This document shows positions 42,511 through 51,134 of a stretch of DNA of 64,000 bases, in pieces. Origin of the DNA: Actinomycetes bacterium (GTDB lineage: Bacteria > Actinomycetota > Acidimicrobiia > Acidimicrobiales > Acidimicrobiaceae); assembly GCA_021799035.1 (NCBI GenBank), contig JAJZBG010000006.1:1-64000 (forward strand), in the 5' to 3' direction. Position numbers and translations under genes: made by a program. The notes below the pieces were generated by a model. That model did not search any database. It worked only from the letters and a program-made list of their open reading frames with translations, and had not been told where the DNA came from. Each line of letters begins with the position of its first letter. Within the stretch, counting starts at the first letter, position 1.

Positions 42511-43784
42511 CTGAAGCTCCCTCCGTTCAGCAGCTCAAACAGCAAGCGCTCTGCCGCGTCAAGGTCGCTCAGTCTCAGTGGCAAAGACTCGGCAATTCCC
42601 AGCCTTCGCACCTTTGCTGAAAGAGCGCTTCGGAGTTCCGTTTCAACCGAAATCTGAGTGAGCGCAGACTCATTGTTTCTCGATTCCCTAAACAGGTCTA
42701 TTAGTTCGCCAACTACGTCGGAAAGCTCGACCAATGCATCGAGACTCGCCGACGTCAGGAGGTGGCCATCCAGTTGGTCGAGAAATACCGGCGGATCAAG
42801 GTCTGCAAGCTCACTCTCCAATTCTTGGTGAAGAGAATCGAAGTCATCCTCCAAGCCGTAAAGCTCAGGTTCAAGAGTTCCAGTCAGATCGATCCTGACG
42901 ACAAGTGGTTTCTCTCCAAGGGTTTGCCTGCTGCTTCTCAGCGCATCGACACATCCATCAACGAGCGCATTGAGCGTTCGGTAGCCCGTGACATCCAATC
43001 GAACCATCTCAAAGATCACCTCGGACAGAGGAATGAAGGAGTGGGAGACTCCTTGGTGTGCGACCTCCACCAGCTCGGCACCTTTAGGGCCTCGTTCGGA
43101 AGGCTTCATGTGGAGCCCCTGAATATTTCCTGGATAGATGACCAAAGGCGATTCAAAAAGCACGCTGCGTTTGTGTATATGCCCGAGCGCCCAGTAATCA
43201 TAGCCCTTGGTGATCAAATCCCCTAGGCTCGCCGGAGCGTAGTTTCCGTGCTCCTGCGAATTCCCGATGTTTGCGTGAAGCACCGCAATGGCAAACGAGT
43301 CGCTATCAGCCATTGGGAACAGCGATGCCAGGTTGCGTTGCTCATGCCGGCTTTGATAACTTACTCCGGTTATTTCAGCAAGCTTGGTGCCGTTGCGCTC
43401 AACGGCAAACCGTTCAGGCACAACAGGGAATCGAACGACGTTTTCTGGCCAATCCACTGCAAACCTGCTGGATGACTCGATTGGATCGTGATTTCCAAAA
43501 GCGATGTAAACCATGATTCCATGACTCTCAAGACGCAAGAGCTGGCGCCTGAGCGCAAGCTGCGCTCGCGCACCCCGTTCGATCCCGTCATAGACGTCGC
43601 CAGACAATATGACGAAGTCAACGTCATTATCTATGGCAACATCGCAGAGCCTGGCGAAGGCACGAATCGATGCATCCAGAAGCAATCGCCTCAACGTCTC
43701 ATTTTGACCCTCATGAAGCCGAAACGGCGAGTCAAGATGCAGATCAGCCGCATGGATGAACTTGAAGGGGAAAGGTATTCTCAT
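42507..43784 (-). CDS. SbcD/YhaO-like metallophosphoesterase
   Basis: A 425-residue calcineurin-type phosphoesterase, probable nuclease partner of the downstream ATPase. Metal-site motifs are D14-x-H16 (AADLHLD), GDVYD (D63), GNHD (98-100), H170 (VLH) and GHIHKR (H202, H204). The C-terminal ~170 residues form a capping domain like that of SbcD/YhaO. The ATGA overlap with the ATPase gene implies coupled translation. It is the first gene of a two-gene unit, divergent from the CHAD gene (105 bp apart). Confidence 0.9.
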   Translation of the reverse strand: MRIPFPFKFIHAADLHLDSPFRLHEGQNETLRRLLLDASIRAFARLCDVAIDNDVDFVILSGDVYDGIERGARAQLALRRQLLRLESHGIMVYIAFGNHDPIESSSRFAVDWPENVVRFPVVPERFAVERNGTKLAEITGVSYQSRHEQRNLASLFPMADSDSFAIAVLHANIGNSQEHGNYAPASLGDLITKGYDYWALGHIHKRSVLFESPLVIYPGNIQGLHMKPSERGPKGAELVEVAHQGVSHSFIPLSEVIFEMVRLDVTGYRTLNALVDGCVDALRSSRQTLGEKPLVVRIDLTGTLEPELYGLEDDFDSLHQELESELADLDPPVFLDQLDGHLLTSASLDALVELSDVVGELIDLFRESRNNESALTQISVETELRSALSAKVRRLGIAESLPLRLSDLDAAERLLFELLNGGSFR

Positions 43785-43889
43785 CTCTGTGTTGGTGGAA
43801 ATACACTCATGAACGCAGATTAGCGCACGGCTATGACCTTAGCCATGAATAAGAGCGTGAATGCAATTGCTGATCACTAGATTCAAATC

Positions 43890-45482
43890 ATGGCGTCTGC
43901 ACGGGTCTCGCTTGTGTTTCCCAGGACCGACATCAAAATTCTCTCAGCGGCTTTCCACGGCCTGGCCCATCAGCCTGTTGTGGGTGCGCCAAGATCGGGC
44001 ATCTTGAAACTCATGGATACCTTCGATTGGGCTCTTGATCGTCAAGACACACTGCTTCTTTTTTATGAGCACGACAAAACTGCCGAAGCAATCTTCCTTG
44101 GCCCTAGGCACACGGTTGTGACTGACCTGCGACTTTCAACGATCGATTGGATCGATCCAAGACGCCTGACGGAACCGGTTATGTCTAGGTTGCTTCTCAG
44201 TGCTATCGACAGGTCTTTGATTATTCAAGCGTCGACTGCTGTCAATGCCGTCAGATTAGACTTCTTTGATTCGCAAGGAATGGCTGTGGTGGCGGCGTGG
44301 CTCTTTGAATTTCCCGAAATCGACCGATGCAGCATCCTCTTGGCCAAGAAGCGGGGCCACCGGAAATTCGGAACTCAGATTGAAGCGCTGATACGGGACA
44401 TGCTGGAAGGCCAGGGCATTTCTCCCGTGACGGGCGCCGATCCTTTCGACGTGATTCTCTACCGGCAGCACCGCTCAAAGCAAGATTACCAGTCTCGGTT
44501 TGCCCTAAGCCTAACGCCGTCTACTGAACTCTGCGTAGCCTTCGGCCAAGCGCTGCTTCAAGAGCAGCAACGCGCAAAGAGGAATGCCTTGTGGATAGGC
44601 CGCCATCCAGACTCAGAGTTCCTTCACGACCTGCGGGTTGCAATGAGACGAACTTCGTCCCTGGTGAAGATGCTCATGCCCATGCCGATGGCTTCGACCG
44701 TAGAGGTGACATGGCTCATCGCAGAACTTAAATATTTCATTAGTGTCACGTCGCCTGTTCGAGACCTGGAGAACCTCGCCGGCCTGGTCAATAAGATCAG
44801 CAACGCGGGAAGAGCGTCGCCCGAGCTTGAACTGCTCGATTCCATTATGACGCAGGATCTGGAAACCAGATACAGGGAGCTGAGCGAACTCATCGGGTCC
44901 CCCAGATTCGAACATTTCATACTCAGCTGGGGCAGACTGGCAAGAGATTCCCTCGCACTCTCACTAGGATCGGCGTTACCAGCGAACTTGACCGGCTTTG
45001 AATCCAAGGTCCGCAGTGGCAACTGCCATCTGCCTCCTCGATCCGCCGTCTCCGACTCTGCTCGTCTTCTTCTTCTCAGGTCGGGTCGCTCGCTGACAAG
45101 AAAGGCGAAGAAAGCCAGACCTTCCATGACTCCTGAATCACTGCACGCACTGCGCAAACAGGCAAAGACTATTCGCTATCTCCTTGAGTTCTATGAGTCA
45201 GTTCTCGATCCAAGAGCAGTCAGTAAATCTATTGAGGCGATGAAGAGGCTCCAAGACGCTTTGGGACAACATCAAGATAGCCATGTGCAGGCTGAGCAAC
45301 TAGAAAGCTTGTGCAAGAGCCATTCGATGCCAAAAGAGAGCGTGCAAATTGTATTTGATGTTCTTGAGCGGAACAAACGAGCCGCGCTCAAGAACTTTGC
45401 TACCGAAATAGAGCTTCTCTCCGGCAGAAGACTGTCTTATGAGCTAGAGTCTGCAACAACTCCAAGGAGAAGCAGCCGATGA
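43890..45482 (+). CDS. CHAD-domain protein with a degenerate CYTH-like N terminus
   Basis: A 530-residue protein. A CHAD (conserved histidine alpha-helical) domain covers ~215-510, with the paired motifs HDLRVAMRRTSS and LHALRKQAKTIRYLLEFYE, in which His and Arg/Lys would bind polyphosphate. The N-terminal ~200 residues carry the pattern MDTFDWALDRQDTLLLFYE, like the DTPDWRL segment of CYTH domains, but the ExExK motif is missing. Known CHAD proteins bind polyphosphate granules; CYTH proteins hydrolyse or bind triphosphates. Its last four bases overlap the ATG of the ParA gene. Confidence 0.85.
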   Translation: MASARVSLVFPRTDIKILSAAFHGLAHQPVVGAPRSGILKLMDTFDWALDRQDTLLLFYEHDKTAEAIFLGPRHTVVTDLRLSTIDWIDPRRLTEPVMSRLLLSAIDRSLIIQASTAVNAVRLDFFDSQGMAVVAAWLFEFPEIDRCSILLAKKRGHRKFGTQIEALIRDMLEGQGISPVTGADPFDVILYRQHRSKQDYQSRFALSLTPSTELCVAFGQALLQEQQRAKRNALWIGRHPDSEFLHDLRVAMRRTSSLVKMLMPMPMASTVEVTWLIAELKYFISVTSPVRDLENLAGLVNKISNAGRASPELELLDSIMTQDLETRYRELSELIGSPRFEHFILSWGRLARDSLALSLGSALPANLTGFESKVRSGNCHLPPRSAVSDSARLLLLRSGRSLTRKAKKARPSMTPESLHALRKQAKTIRYLLEFYESVLDPRAVSKSIEAMKRLQDALGQHQDSHVQAEQLESLCKSHSMPKESVQIVFDVLERNKRAALKNFATEIELLSGRRLSYELESATTPRRSSR

Positions 45483-46231
45483 AGATTCTGTCCCTATGCA
45501 ACATAAAGGGCGGGGTCGGCAAGACCACCTTCGCCGTGAATATCGCCTATCATGCATCGCAGGCAGGAATTAACACCCTACTCTGGGATCTCGATCCACA
45601 AGGATCCGCCACCTACCTCTTGCGAGTGAAACCTAAGCTCAAAGCGGACGCTTCGGACTTTGTGGCAGGCAAGAGTTCTATAGCCAAGTCGATCAATGAG
45701 ACGCATTGGCCGCTTCTGGATGTTCTCCCGGCAGAATTTGGTCTTCGCCGGCTGCCATCTCTACTGGAAGAGCGCAAGCACCACTCAGCAAGGCTTTCCA
45801 AGTCCGCACGGGCTTTCGCGTCTGGATACGACCTCGTGGTGGTAGATAGTGCACCGGAAGCGTCGGCGGTGAGCGAGAATATACTAAACCTCTCAGACCT
45901 GATCCTTGTCCCGGTGATTCCCAACCAGTTGTCGATCAAGACGTTTGAGAAGCTTTTGGATTTTGCTGAAAGAGCAGCAGCCAGAAAGCCTAGAATAGTT
46001 GCGGCATTCAACATGGTGGATAGAAGAAGGCAACTCCACAAACAGCTCCTCAATGCTCACATCGGGTACGATGCCAGATTCCTCAGAAGCTACGTTCCGG
46101 CATCCTCAGCTATAGAGCTGATGGCCCGCAACAGAGCTCCCCTGAGTGCATTCAACGCGCGATCAGTCGGCTCAACATCCTTCGTCGAACTCACCAGCGA
46201 GGCACTCTCAGTGCTGGGCACTATCCGCTAG
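45479..46231 (+). CDS. ParA/MinD-family ATPase
   Basis: A 250-residue deviant-Walker ATPase. KGGVGKTT is at 10-17, with LLWDLDPQGSATYLL (switch) and DLVVVDSAPEASAVSENIL following. It is closest to ParA-type cargo-positioning proteins, which make surface gradients on the nucleoid. No ParB, parS or McdB-like adaptor gene adjoins it. The ATG overlaps the stop of the CHAD gene (ATGA), so the two are coexpressed. The end is one base from the convergent DinB-like gene. Positioning of polyphosphate granules is an inference from this pairing. Confidence 0.87.
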   Translation: MKILSLCNIKGGVGKTTFAVNIAYHASQAGINTLLWDLDPQGSATYLLRVKPKLKADASDFVAGKSSIAKSINETHWPLLDVLPAEFGLRRLPSLLEERKHHSARLSKSARAFASGYDLVVVDSAPEASAVSENILNLSDLILVPVIPNQLSIKTFEKLLDFAERAAARKPRIVAAFNMVDRRRQLHKQLLNAHIGYDARFLRSYVPASSAIELMARNRAPLSAFNARSVGSTSFVELTSEALSVLGTIR

Positions 46232-46232
46232 C

Positions 46233-46727
46233 TCAACTCCCGGGAAGAAGCTCCAGCTCCTTGAGCTGAGCGAGGTGCTCTCCCAAATGAGCTATGAGAT
46301 GCTTAGAGATCAGGTCTCTGACGGTGATTTGGCCATCCGATAAGTGGGTCACAGTCAAATTAAGGTCGCTTGGTTCCAACGCTGCGAGAAATCCGGCCGT
46401 CTTTCCAATTTCGAGGGTGAGGCGGTCTATGAGATCTGGCGTCGTGAGCGTCGACAACATCTCGATTCTGCGACTTCGTTCCTCACCAAGGGGAGAACGT
46501 CCCAAAACTCTGGATCCCGGCCTCCGGAGCCCATCCTCTAGGTCATTTCTCCAGAATTCGCACCATTCAGCCATATGTGCGACTATTTGTTTCGAGTCCC
46601 ACCCTTCATGGTGAGTGCCGTTAGTGCGGCTTCTGCCCCTGGGAAGTCCGGCTTCGAGCAGTTCAACTAGCTCCTCGGAAATGAGGTCGAATTCAAACAG
46701 CAGGTCAGAACCTGTAGCTTCAGCCAT
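46233..46727 (-). CDS. DinB/mycothiol-type four-helix metalloenzyme, function unknown
   Basis: A 164-residue helical protein of the DinB-like superfamily. The metal histidines are in VAHMAEW (~H51) and the C-terminal HLIAHLGEH pattern (~residues 143-151), giving a three-histidine nickel/zinc site as in bacillithiol or mycothiol transferases. In actinobacteria such enzymes may use mycothiol as cosubstrate; this is not seen directly. It is convergent with parA and stands alone. Confidence 0.8.
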   Translation of the reverse strand: MAEATGSDLLFEFDLISEELVELLEAGLPRGRSRTNGTHHEGWDSKQIVAHMAEWCEFWRNDLEDGLRRPGSRVLGRSPLGEERSRRIEMLSTLTTPDLIDRLTLEIGKTAGFLAALEPSDLNLTVTHLSDGQITVRDLISKHLIAHLGEHLAQLKELELLPGS

Positions 46728-46811
46728 CGAAATGTCCTTTCACGCTCGTTCGGTACAAACTTGAAGCAGAAATAACTAACACTTCGTTGTGGTTACTAGC
46801 TATCTTATTAC

Positions 46812-47330
46812 ATGGCTATTTACGCACTCGGTGAAAACGTCCCGAAAATCCATTCAAGCGCTTACGTTCATCCAGACGCCACTGTAATAGGAGATGTTGA
46901 AGTTGGAGAGAATTCGTCGATCTGGCCATCCTCCGTTGTGCGTGCTGACTACGGCACCATTGTAATTGGTCGGGATACTTCGATACAGGACGGCACAGTG
47001 ATTCATGCCACCGCCGGCCTTGTGACCAGCATCGGTTCCCGATGCGTGGTTGGTCATCTCGCCCATCTCGAAGGATGTACTGTTGAAGATGATGTCTTGA
47101 TTGGATCCGGCTCAATTGTGCTACACCGAGCAGTGATCGAGCGACATTCCCTTGTTGGGGCTAATTCAGTGGTCACGAACGATATGCGAGTTCCCTCCTT
47201 CGCTATGGCTTTAGGCGTGCCGGCGAAGATTTTGCCCGACCGAATCAAAGAAGGAAGCTTCTCAGTAATTGTTGAGAACTATATCAAGAATGGCAAAAGA
47301 TACAAAGCCGAGCTAAGACGTATCGAGTGA
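46812..47330 (+). CDS. Gamma carbonic anhydrase-like hexapeptide-repeat protein
   Basis: A 172-residue left-handed beta-helix protein of the gamma-carbonic-anhydrase/PaaY/CaiE group, with repeats such as VIGDVEVGENSSIWPSSVVRADYG. The metal ligands H65 (DGTVIH) and H82 (VVGH) are present. The third canonical His, six residues after H82 in YrdA-like proteins (GHx4H), is replaced here: the sequence is GHLAHLEGC with H85 and E87. Activity as carbonic anhydrase is therefore uncertain. The gene overlaps the convergent ABC ATPase gene by 18 bp. Confidence 0.88.
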   Translation: MAIYALGENVPKIHSSAYVHPDATVIGDVEVGENSSIWPSSVVRADYGTIVIGRDTSIQDGTVIHATAGLVTSIGSRCVVGHLAHLEGCTVEDDVLIGSGSIVLHRAVIERHSLVGANSVVTNDMRVPSFAMALGVPAKILPDRIKEGSFSVIVENYIKNGKRYKAELRRIE

Positions 47331-48116
47331 GGTCACGAATCCCCTGTATCGGCCAGAATGTTTGTCGACCTCAAGTGGGATGTCAAACGCTTCCGAAAGG
47401 GTCTTGCCTGTCAGCACCTCGTTTGCCCTTCCCAGTGCGACAATCTTGCCTCGTTTGAGAACTAGCGCGTGAGTAGTAGACCGGGGAACGTCTTCAAGAC
47501 GGTGGGTGATCATCACAAGGGCAAGGCTAGGGTGCTCGCCCAGCAGGATCTCGAGCCGTTCCAGGAAGCGCTCTCTGGCCCCCATATCCAATCCAGATGT
47601 TGGCTCATCCAAAAGAAGTAGCCGAGGCTCTGACATCAATGCCCGGGCTGTCATGACTTGCTGGCGTTCACCCGCAGATAGCGTGGAAAACAACCTCTGG
47701 GAAAGCTTCTCTGCCCCAGCTAGTCGGAGAAGCTTGATAGCCCTCTCGAGATCCGCATCGGTATATGTCCTCCACCATGGCGCCAGATCCCCGTATATGC
47801 CAGTCAAGATCACCTCGTCAACCGATAGGTCCCGTCGAAACTGCTCCGCAATGGATCCGGAACTGATGCCGATACGCTGTCGCAGCTTTCTCATGTCTGT
47901 GCGGCCTAAGGTTTCTCCCAACACGACCGCCGTTCCTGACGATGGCCGAGAGCGTGCTGCTCCCAGTTGAAATAGCGAAGTCTTTCCGGCACCGTTCTGC
48001 CCCAGGACGACCCAATGCTCACCGGGAAATACCCTGAACGACACCTCAGCCAAGACAGGGTTGCCATCCAAAATGAGTCCGATGTTGTCAAAATCAATTA
48101 CAGCTTCTTCGGCCAA
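47313..48116 (-). CDS. ABC transporter ATP-binding protein without a visible permease
   Basis: A 267-residue ABC ATPase: Walker A GQNGAGKTS at 39-47, signature LSAGERQQV, Walker B LLLLDEPTSGLD, and the H-loop ITHRLEDVP. The sequence resembles the YlmA/ModF-like group of stand-alone ATPases. No permease or substrate-binding gene adjoins it, so it may serve a complex encoded elsewhere, or a non-transport function. Its 3' end overlaps that of the convergent gamma-carbonic-anhydrase-like gene by 18 bp. Confidence 0.92.
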   Translation of the reverse strand: MAEEAVIDFDNIGLILDGNPVLAEVSFRVFPGEHWVVLGQNGAGKTSLFQLGAARSRPSSGTAVVLGETLGRTDMRKLRQRIGISSGSIAEQFRRDLSVDEVILTGIYGDLAPWWRTYTDADLERAIKLLRLAGAEKLSQRLFSTLSAGERQQVMTARALMSEPRLLLLDEPTSGLDMGARERFLERLEILLGEHPSLALVMITHRLEDVPRSTTHALVLKRGKIVALGRANEVLTGKTLSEAFDIPLEVDKHSGRYRGFVTSLDTS

Positions 48117-48282
48117 ATCTCAAAACTTTCATCACTATCTGGTCACTAGAACCTTAGTCTTGGTAGCTCTTGGCGCCGCCATCTGAAAGCCGCAAGCTGA
48201 AAGCGCGACTATTTGTGCAGTGCCTAGTTTTCATTGGTTATTACAGCTCGGCTGCCGGCTCTGTTGGTGATATGGATCGCAT

Positions 48283-49497
48283 TTACACGAAGCGCGAAGC
48301 AGCAGAGGCGATCATCCTCTTTGCAACAACAATTGCCAGAGCAGCGAGAACCGCTTCTGTGGCGGCCGTGGACCACGCCAGAGCGTAACCCGATTCATCG
48401 ACTACGAGCCCAAAGAGGAGAGGTCCGAGGACGGAACCAAAGTATGCACCAGACTGGGTGATTCCAGTGGCGTACCCAGCTGACTTAGGATAGCTGGATA
48501 CCACTGCGAAGTTGAAAAGCCCGTTCCATCCCCAACCGGCTCCATATGCGATTATCGTCGCAGGAATTATGAGCCAGGAGTAGCCAAGCATAAGTAAGAA
48601 GTAGCCAATACCACCGATGCCCACCATTGAGGCGGTTACGGCCAGGTGCTTTCCCACACGCCTGTCTGCAAGATGGCCGTTGATCAGCCTTGAGCTCATT
48701 CCCGTGACTGAACCGAGGACCACAAGCAGTCCCGCGGCACCTGGCGCCCAGCCCGCGTGAACCGACGAGGAGACGAGGAAGGCGCCTAACCCATTCGCTG
48801 CTCCGGAACCCAGTCCCATTCCAATTGCCAACACGACCAACGGTGCCACGTAGATCTTTCGAGCTGCTTGAAGCGCCTTCCCTTCTGGCGGGTCTTCTCT
48901 TTTGGTTCCAGGAATCATGAAAAACAACAGTGCTCCAACTGGGGCGATGATGAGATACGCAAAGTGCCAACCAATCGTGAGAGCGATAACAGGCACGGCC
49001 AGTCCCGAGAGAAAGGTTGAAACTGGTATAGCGGCCTGCTTGAAACCGAATGCGAAGCCTTGCCTGGAGACAGGGACTACTCGAGAGAGGAACAGATTCA
49101 CAGCAGGCTGAGATGCGCCGTTGATGATGCCCCCCAAAGCAAGAAATGACAGGAGTAGAAGATAGTTCCTAGCCAACAGCCCTATGCCACCGAGTGTCAC
49201 TACAGAAAGGAGAACGCAAACCTTCAGTATTCGTTCATAGCCCGAACTCTGAGCAAGTCGTCCAGACGATATTGAGGTTATTGCTGCAGCAGCAAAGAAT
49301 ACTGCCACCGCTCCCCCAAGCTGAGAGGCATTCAGGTGAAGGTCGTGCCGAATCTGAACCGCAAGGGCACCGGTCATAAACACGGGAATCGTAGACACTG
49401 TCGTTATCGATATGCCGAGAAGTATTGGCTTGAGATCGAAATTCTCTTTTGCGTGCCCTTCGCTCAATCCTTCCCCACACCTCTCGACAAATTGCAC
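48283..49497 (-). CDS. MFS transporter (paralogue 2 of 3)
   Basis: A 404-residue, 12-helix MFS carrier. It shares SRQGFAFGFKQAAIPVSTFLSGLAVPVIALTIGW-type blocks and GAGWGWNGLFNFAVV with the neighbour upstream and with the carrier at 30-31.3 kb. The tandem pair is more alike than either is to the third (ATGITQSGAYFGSVLGPLLFG versus ATGTVQSGAYIGSVLGPLAFG). Substrate unknown; it lies downstream of the redox operon on the same strand. Its start may lie a few codons later than given. Confidence 0.87.
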   Translation of the reverse strand: MQFVERCGEGLSEGHAKENFDLKPILLGISITTVSTIPVFMTGALAVQIRHDLHLNASQLGGAVAVFFAAAAITSISSGRLAQSSGYERILKVCVLLSVVTLGGIGLLARNYLLLLSFLALGGIINGASQPAVNLFLSRVVPVSRQGFAFGFKQAAIPVSTFLSGLAVPVIALTIGWHFAYLIIAPVGALLFFMIPGTKREDPPEGKALQAARKIYVAPLVVLAIGMGLGSGAANGLGAFLVSSSVHAGWAPGAAGLLVVLGSVTGMSSRLINGHLADRRVGKHLAVTASMVGIGGIGYFLLMLGYSWLIIPATIIAYGAGWGWNGLFNFAVVSSYPKSAGYATGITQSGAYFGSVLGPLLFGLVVDESGYALAWSTAATEAVLAALAIVVAKRMIASAASRFV

Positions 49498-49645
49498 GCT
49501 CCCCTCAAACCAAGGTTCAACTCCCGCCTGCCTCTCAAGCAGCAGCTCTCAGCTCTCAGAGGCATTCGCCAAGAACAATTTAGGTGATAGCCGGCACAAA
49601 GTCACTGACAAGCGCACAAAGCAATCCGCAAAATGTCAATGAAAT

Positions 49646-50863
49646 TCATCCAACAGCCTCTGGCTGAGATGCAATTATAGAACGTCGCGCTATCCAGACG
49701 GCGAGTGCGGCACACACCGCAGCGCTCGCTGCCAAGATCCAGGCCATCTGATATCCATGTGCCTCCACGATAAACCCGAAGGCAAGAGGGCCGAGTACCG
49801 AGCCTATATAGGCACCCGATTGAACCGTGCCTGTGGCGTATCCCGCATGTCTCGGGAAGTTTCTCACTATTCCAAAGATGAAAAGCCCATTCCATCCCCA
49901 GCCCGCACCGTAACATATTACCGTTGCGGGGATTATCATCCAGGAGTCTGTAGTTGAGAACATGAGGTATCCCAATCCTCCGACTGCGACCGAACATGCC
50001 GCTACAAGGAAATGCTGGCCGTGCCTTTTATCGGCCGCAAGACCGTTCCCTATCCTGGCCAACACGCCAATTGCCGATCCGAAGACTATGAGAAGTCCTG
50101 CTAGCCCAGGCTTCCATCCAGAATGGACCGCAAACGACACAACAAATGCACCAAAAGAGTTTGCGGCACCGGTGCCAAGCCCCATTCCGAGTGCAAGCAT
50201 CACTAAAGGTGCTGCAGATGGGCGACCAGCAAGCTTCGCGGTTCCAGTCCTTCCCGGGGCCATTTGGACGGACTTGGGCGCGAGAAAGAAAAAGATCAGT
50301 CCCAGCGGGGCTGCAGACAGAAATGCATATCTCCAGCCAATTGTAAGTGCGATAGCCGGAACAGCCAGACCAGCTAAGAAGGTCGCCAGGGGAACGGCTG
50401 CCTGCTTCACTCCAAAAGCGAAGCCTTGCCGTCTCTTTGGTATAACGTGCGACAAAAAGAGATTGATATGGGGCTGTAAGGCACCGTTCACTGCACCGCC
50501 TAGGGCGAGAAGAGCTACGAAAGTTGGGTAATTGACTCCGGCAATTCCAATTGCAGCCAACACGGTAAATGAAAAAAGCATGCAGGATTTGATTACGAAG
50601 GATCCGTCGACCCGGTGAGAAATATGGCCCGAGACAAAAGAGCCAAGCGCCGCAAAAAGAAAGAAGACGGCGACCGCCGAACCAAGGAGAGAAGGGGTAA
50701 AGTTGAGATTCTGCCTTATCTGAACTGCAAGCGCACCCGTCAGAAAGACTGGAAGCACGGCCGAAATTGCGATTCCAATTGCCAAGATCACCGGGGCAAG
50801 TTGAAAAGGCCCCTCGTCGCTCGTCCCAGAATGCGCCTCGGTCGAAACTTCTTTGCTCGCCAT
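49646..50863 (-). CDS. MFS transporter (paralogue 3 of 3)
   Basis: A 405-residue, 12-helix MFS carrier, tandem with paralogue 2 (148 bp apart). Shared motifs include RRQGFAFGVKQAAVPLATFLAGLAVPAIALTIGW and GAGWGWNGLFIFGIV. It begins 66 bp after the ferredoxin stop, so read-through from the redox operon is possible. The two copies probably arose by local duplication. Its substrate is not readable from the sequence. Confidence 0.87.
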   Translation of the reverse strand: MASKEVSTEAHSGTSDEGPFQLAPVILAIGIAISAVLPVFLTGALAVQIRQNLNFTPSLLGSAVAVFFLFAALGSFVSGHISHRVDGSFVIKSCMLFSFTVLAAIGIAGVNYPTFVALLALGGAVNGALQPHINLFLSHVIPKRRQGFAFGVKQAAVPLATFLAGLAVPAIALTIGWRYAFLSAAPLGLIFFFLAPKSVQMAPGRTGTAKLAGRPSAAPLVMLALGMGLGTGAANSFGAFVVSFAVHSGWKPGLAGLLIVFGSAIGVLARIGNGLAADKRHGQHFLVAACSVAVGGLGYLMFSTTDSWMIIPATVICYGAGWGWNGLFIFGIVRNFPRHAGYATGTVQSGAYIGSVLGPLAFGFIVEAHGYQMAWILAASAAVCAALAVWIARRSIIASQPEAVG

Positions 50864-50929
50864 GATCCCTCCGCTCGAGAGTTAAACCTTACTCTCATCA
50901 GCGGCTCATTAAACACATGTTGGTGAGCT

Positions 50930-51130
50930 TTAGTATTCTCGAATTATCACGGCTAGCGTTGGACAGAGTCTCTCCGCGCGTCTGGCATGGTCAAGCAGCG
51001 CTGGTGGCAGATTTCTGGACTTAAGGATGGGAAATCCCCATTCGTCGAGTTCTATAAGCTCAGGCAGCAATTCAGCACAGATTCCATGGCCGTCACAAGC
51101 AATGGGATTTATCGCAATCTCGGTTTTCAT
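50930..51130 (-). CDS. Small 3Fe-4S-type ferredoxin
   Basis: A 66-residue ferredoxin with only three ligand cysteines, C12 and C18 (CDGHGIC) and C56 (LCP), which is the pattern of actinobacterial 3Fe-4S ferredoxins that feed P450s and other oxidoreductases. ATG 51130 is chosen because homologues begin at MKTEIAIN; the frame can be extended to 51205 over the NuoF-like gene, which is unlikely. It lies four bases after that gene's stop and ends the redox operon. The likely partner is the NuoF-like flavoprotein. Confidence 0.9.
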   Translation of the reverse strand: MKTEIAINPIACDGHGICAELLPELIELDEWGFPILKSRNLPPALLDHARRAERLCPTLAVIIREY

Positions 51131-51134
51131 CTCA

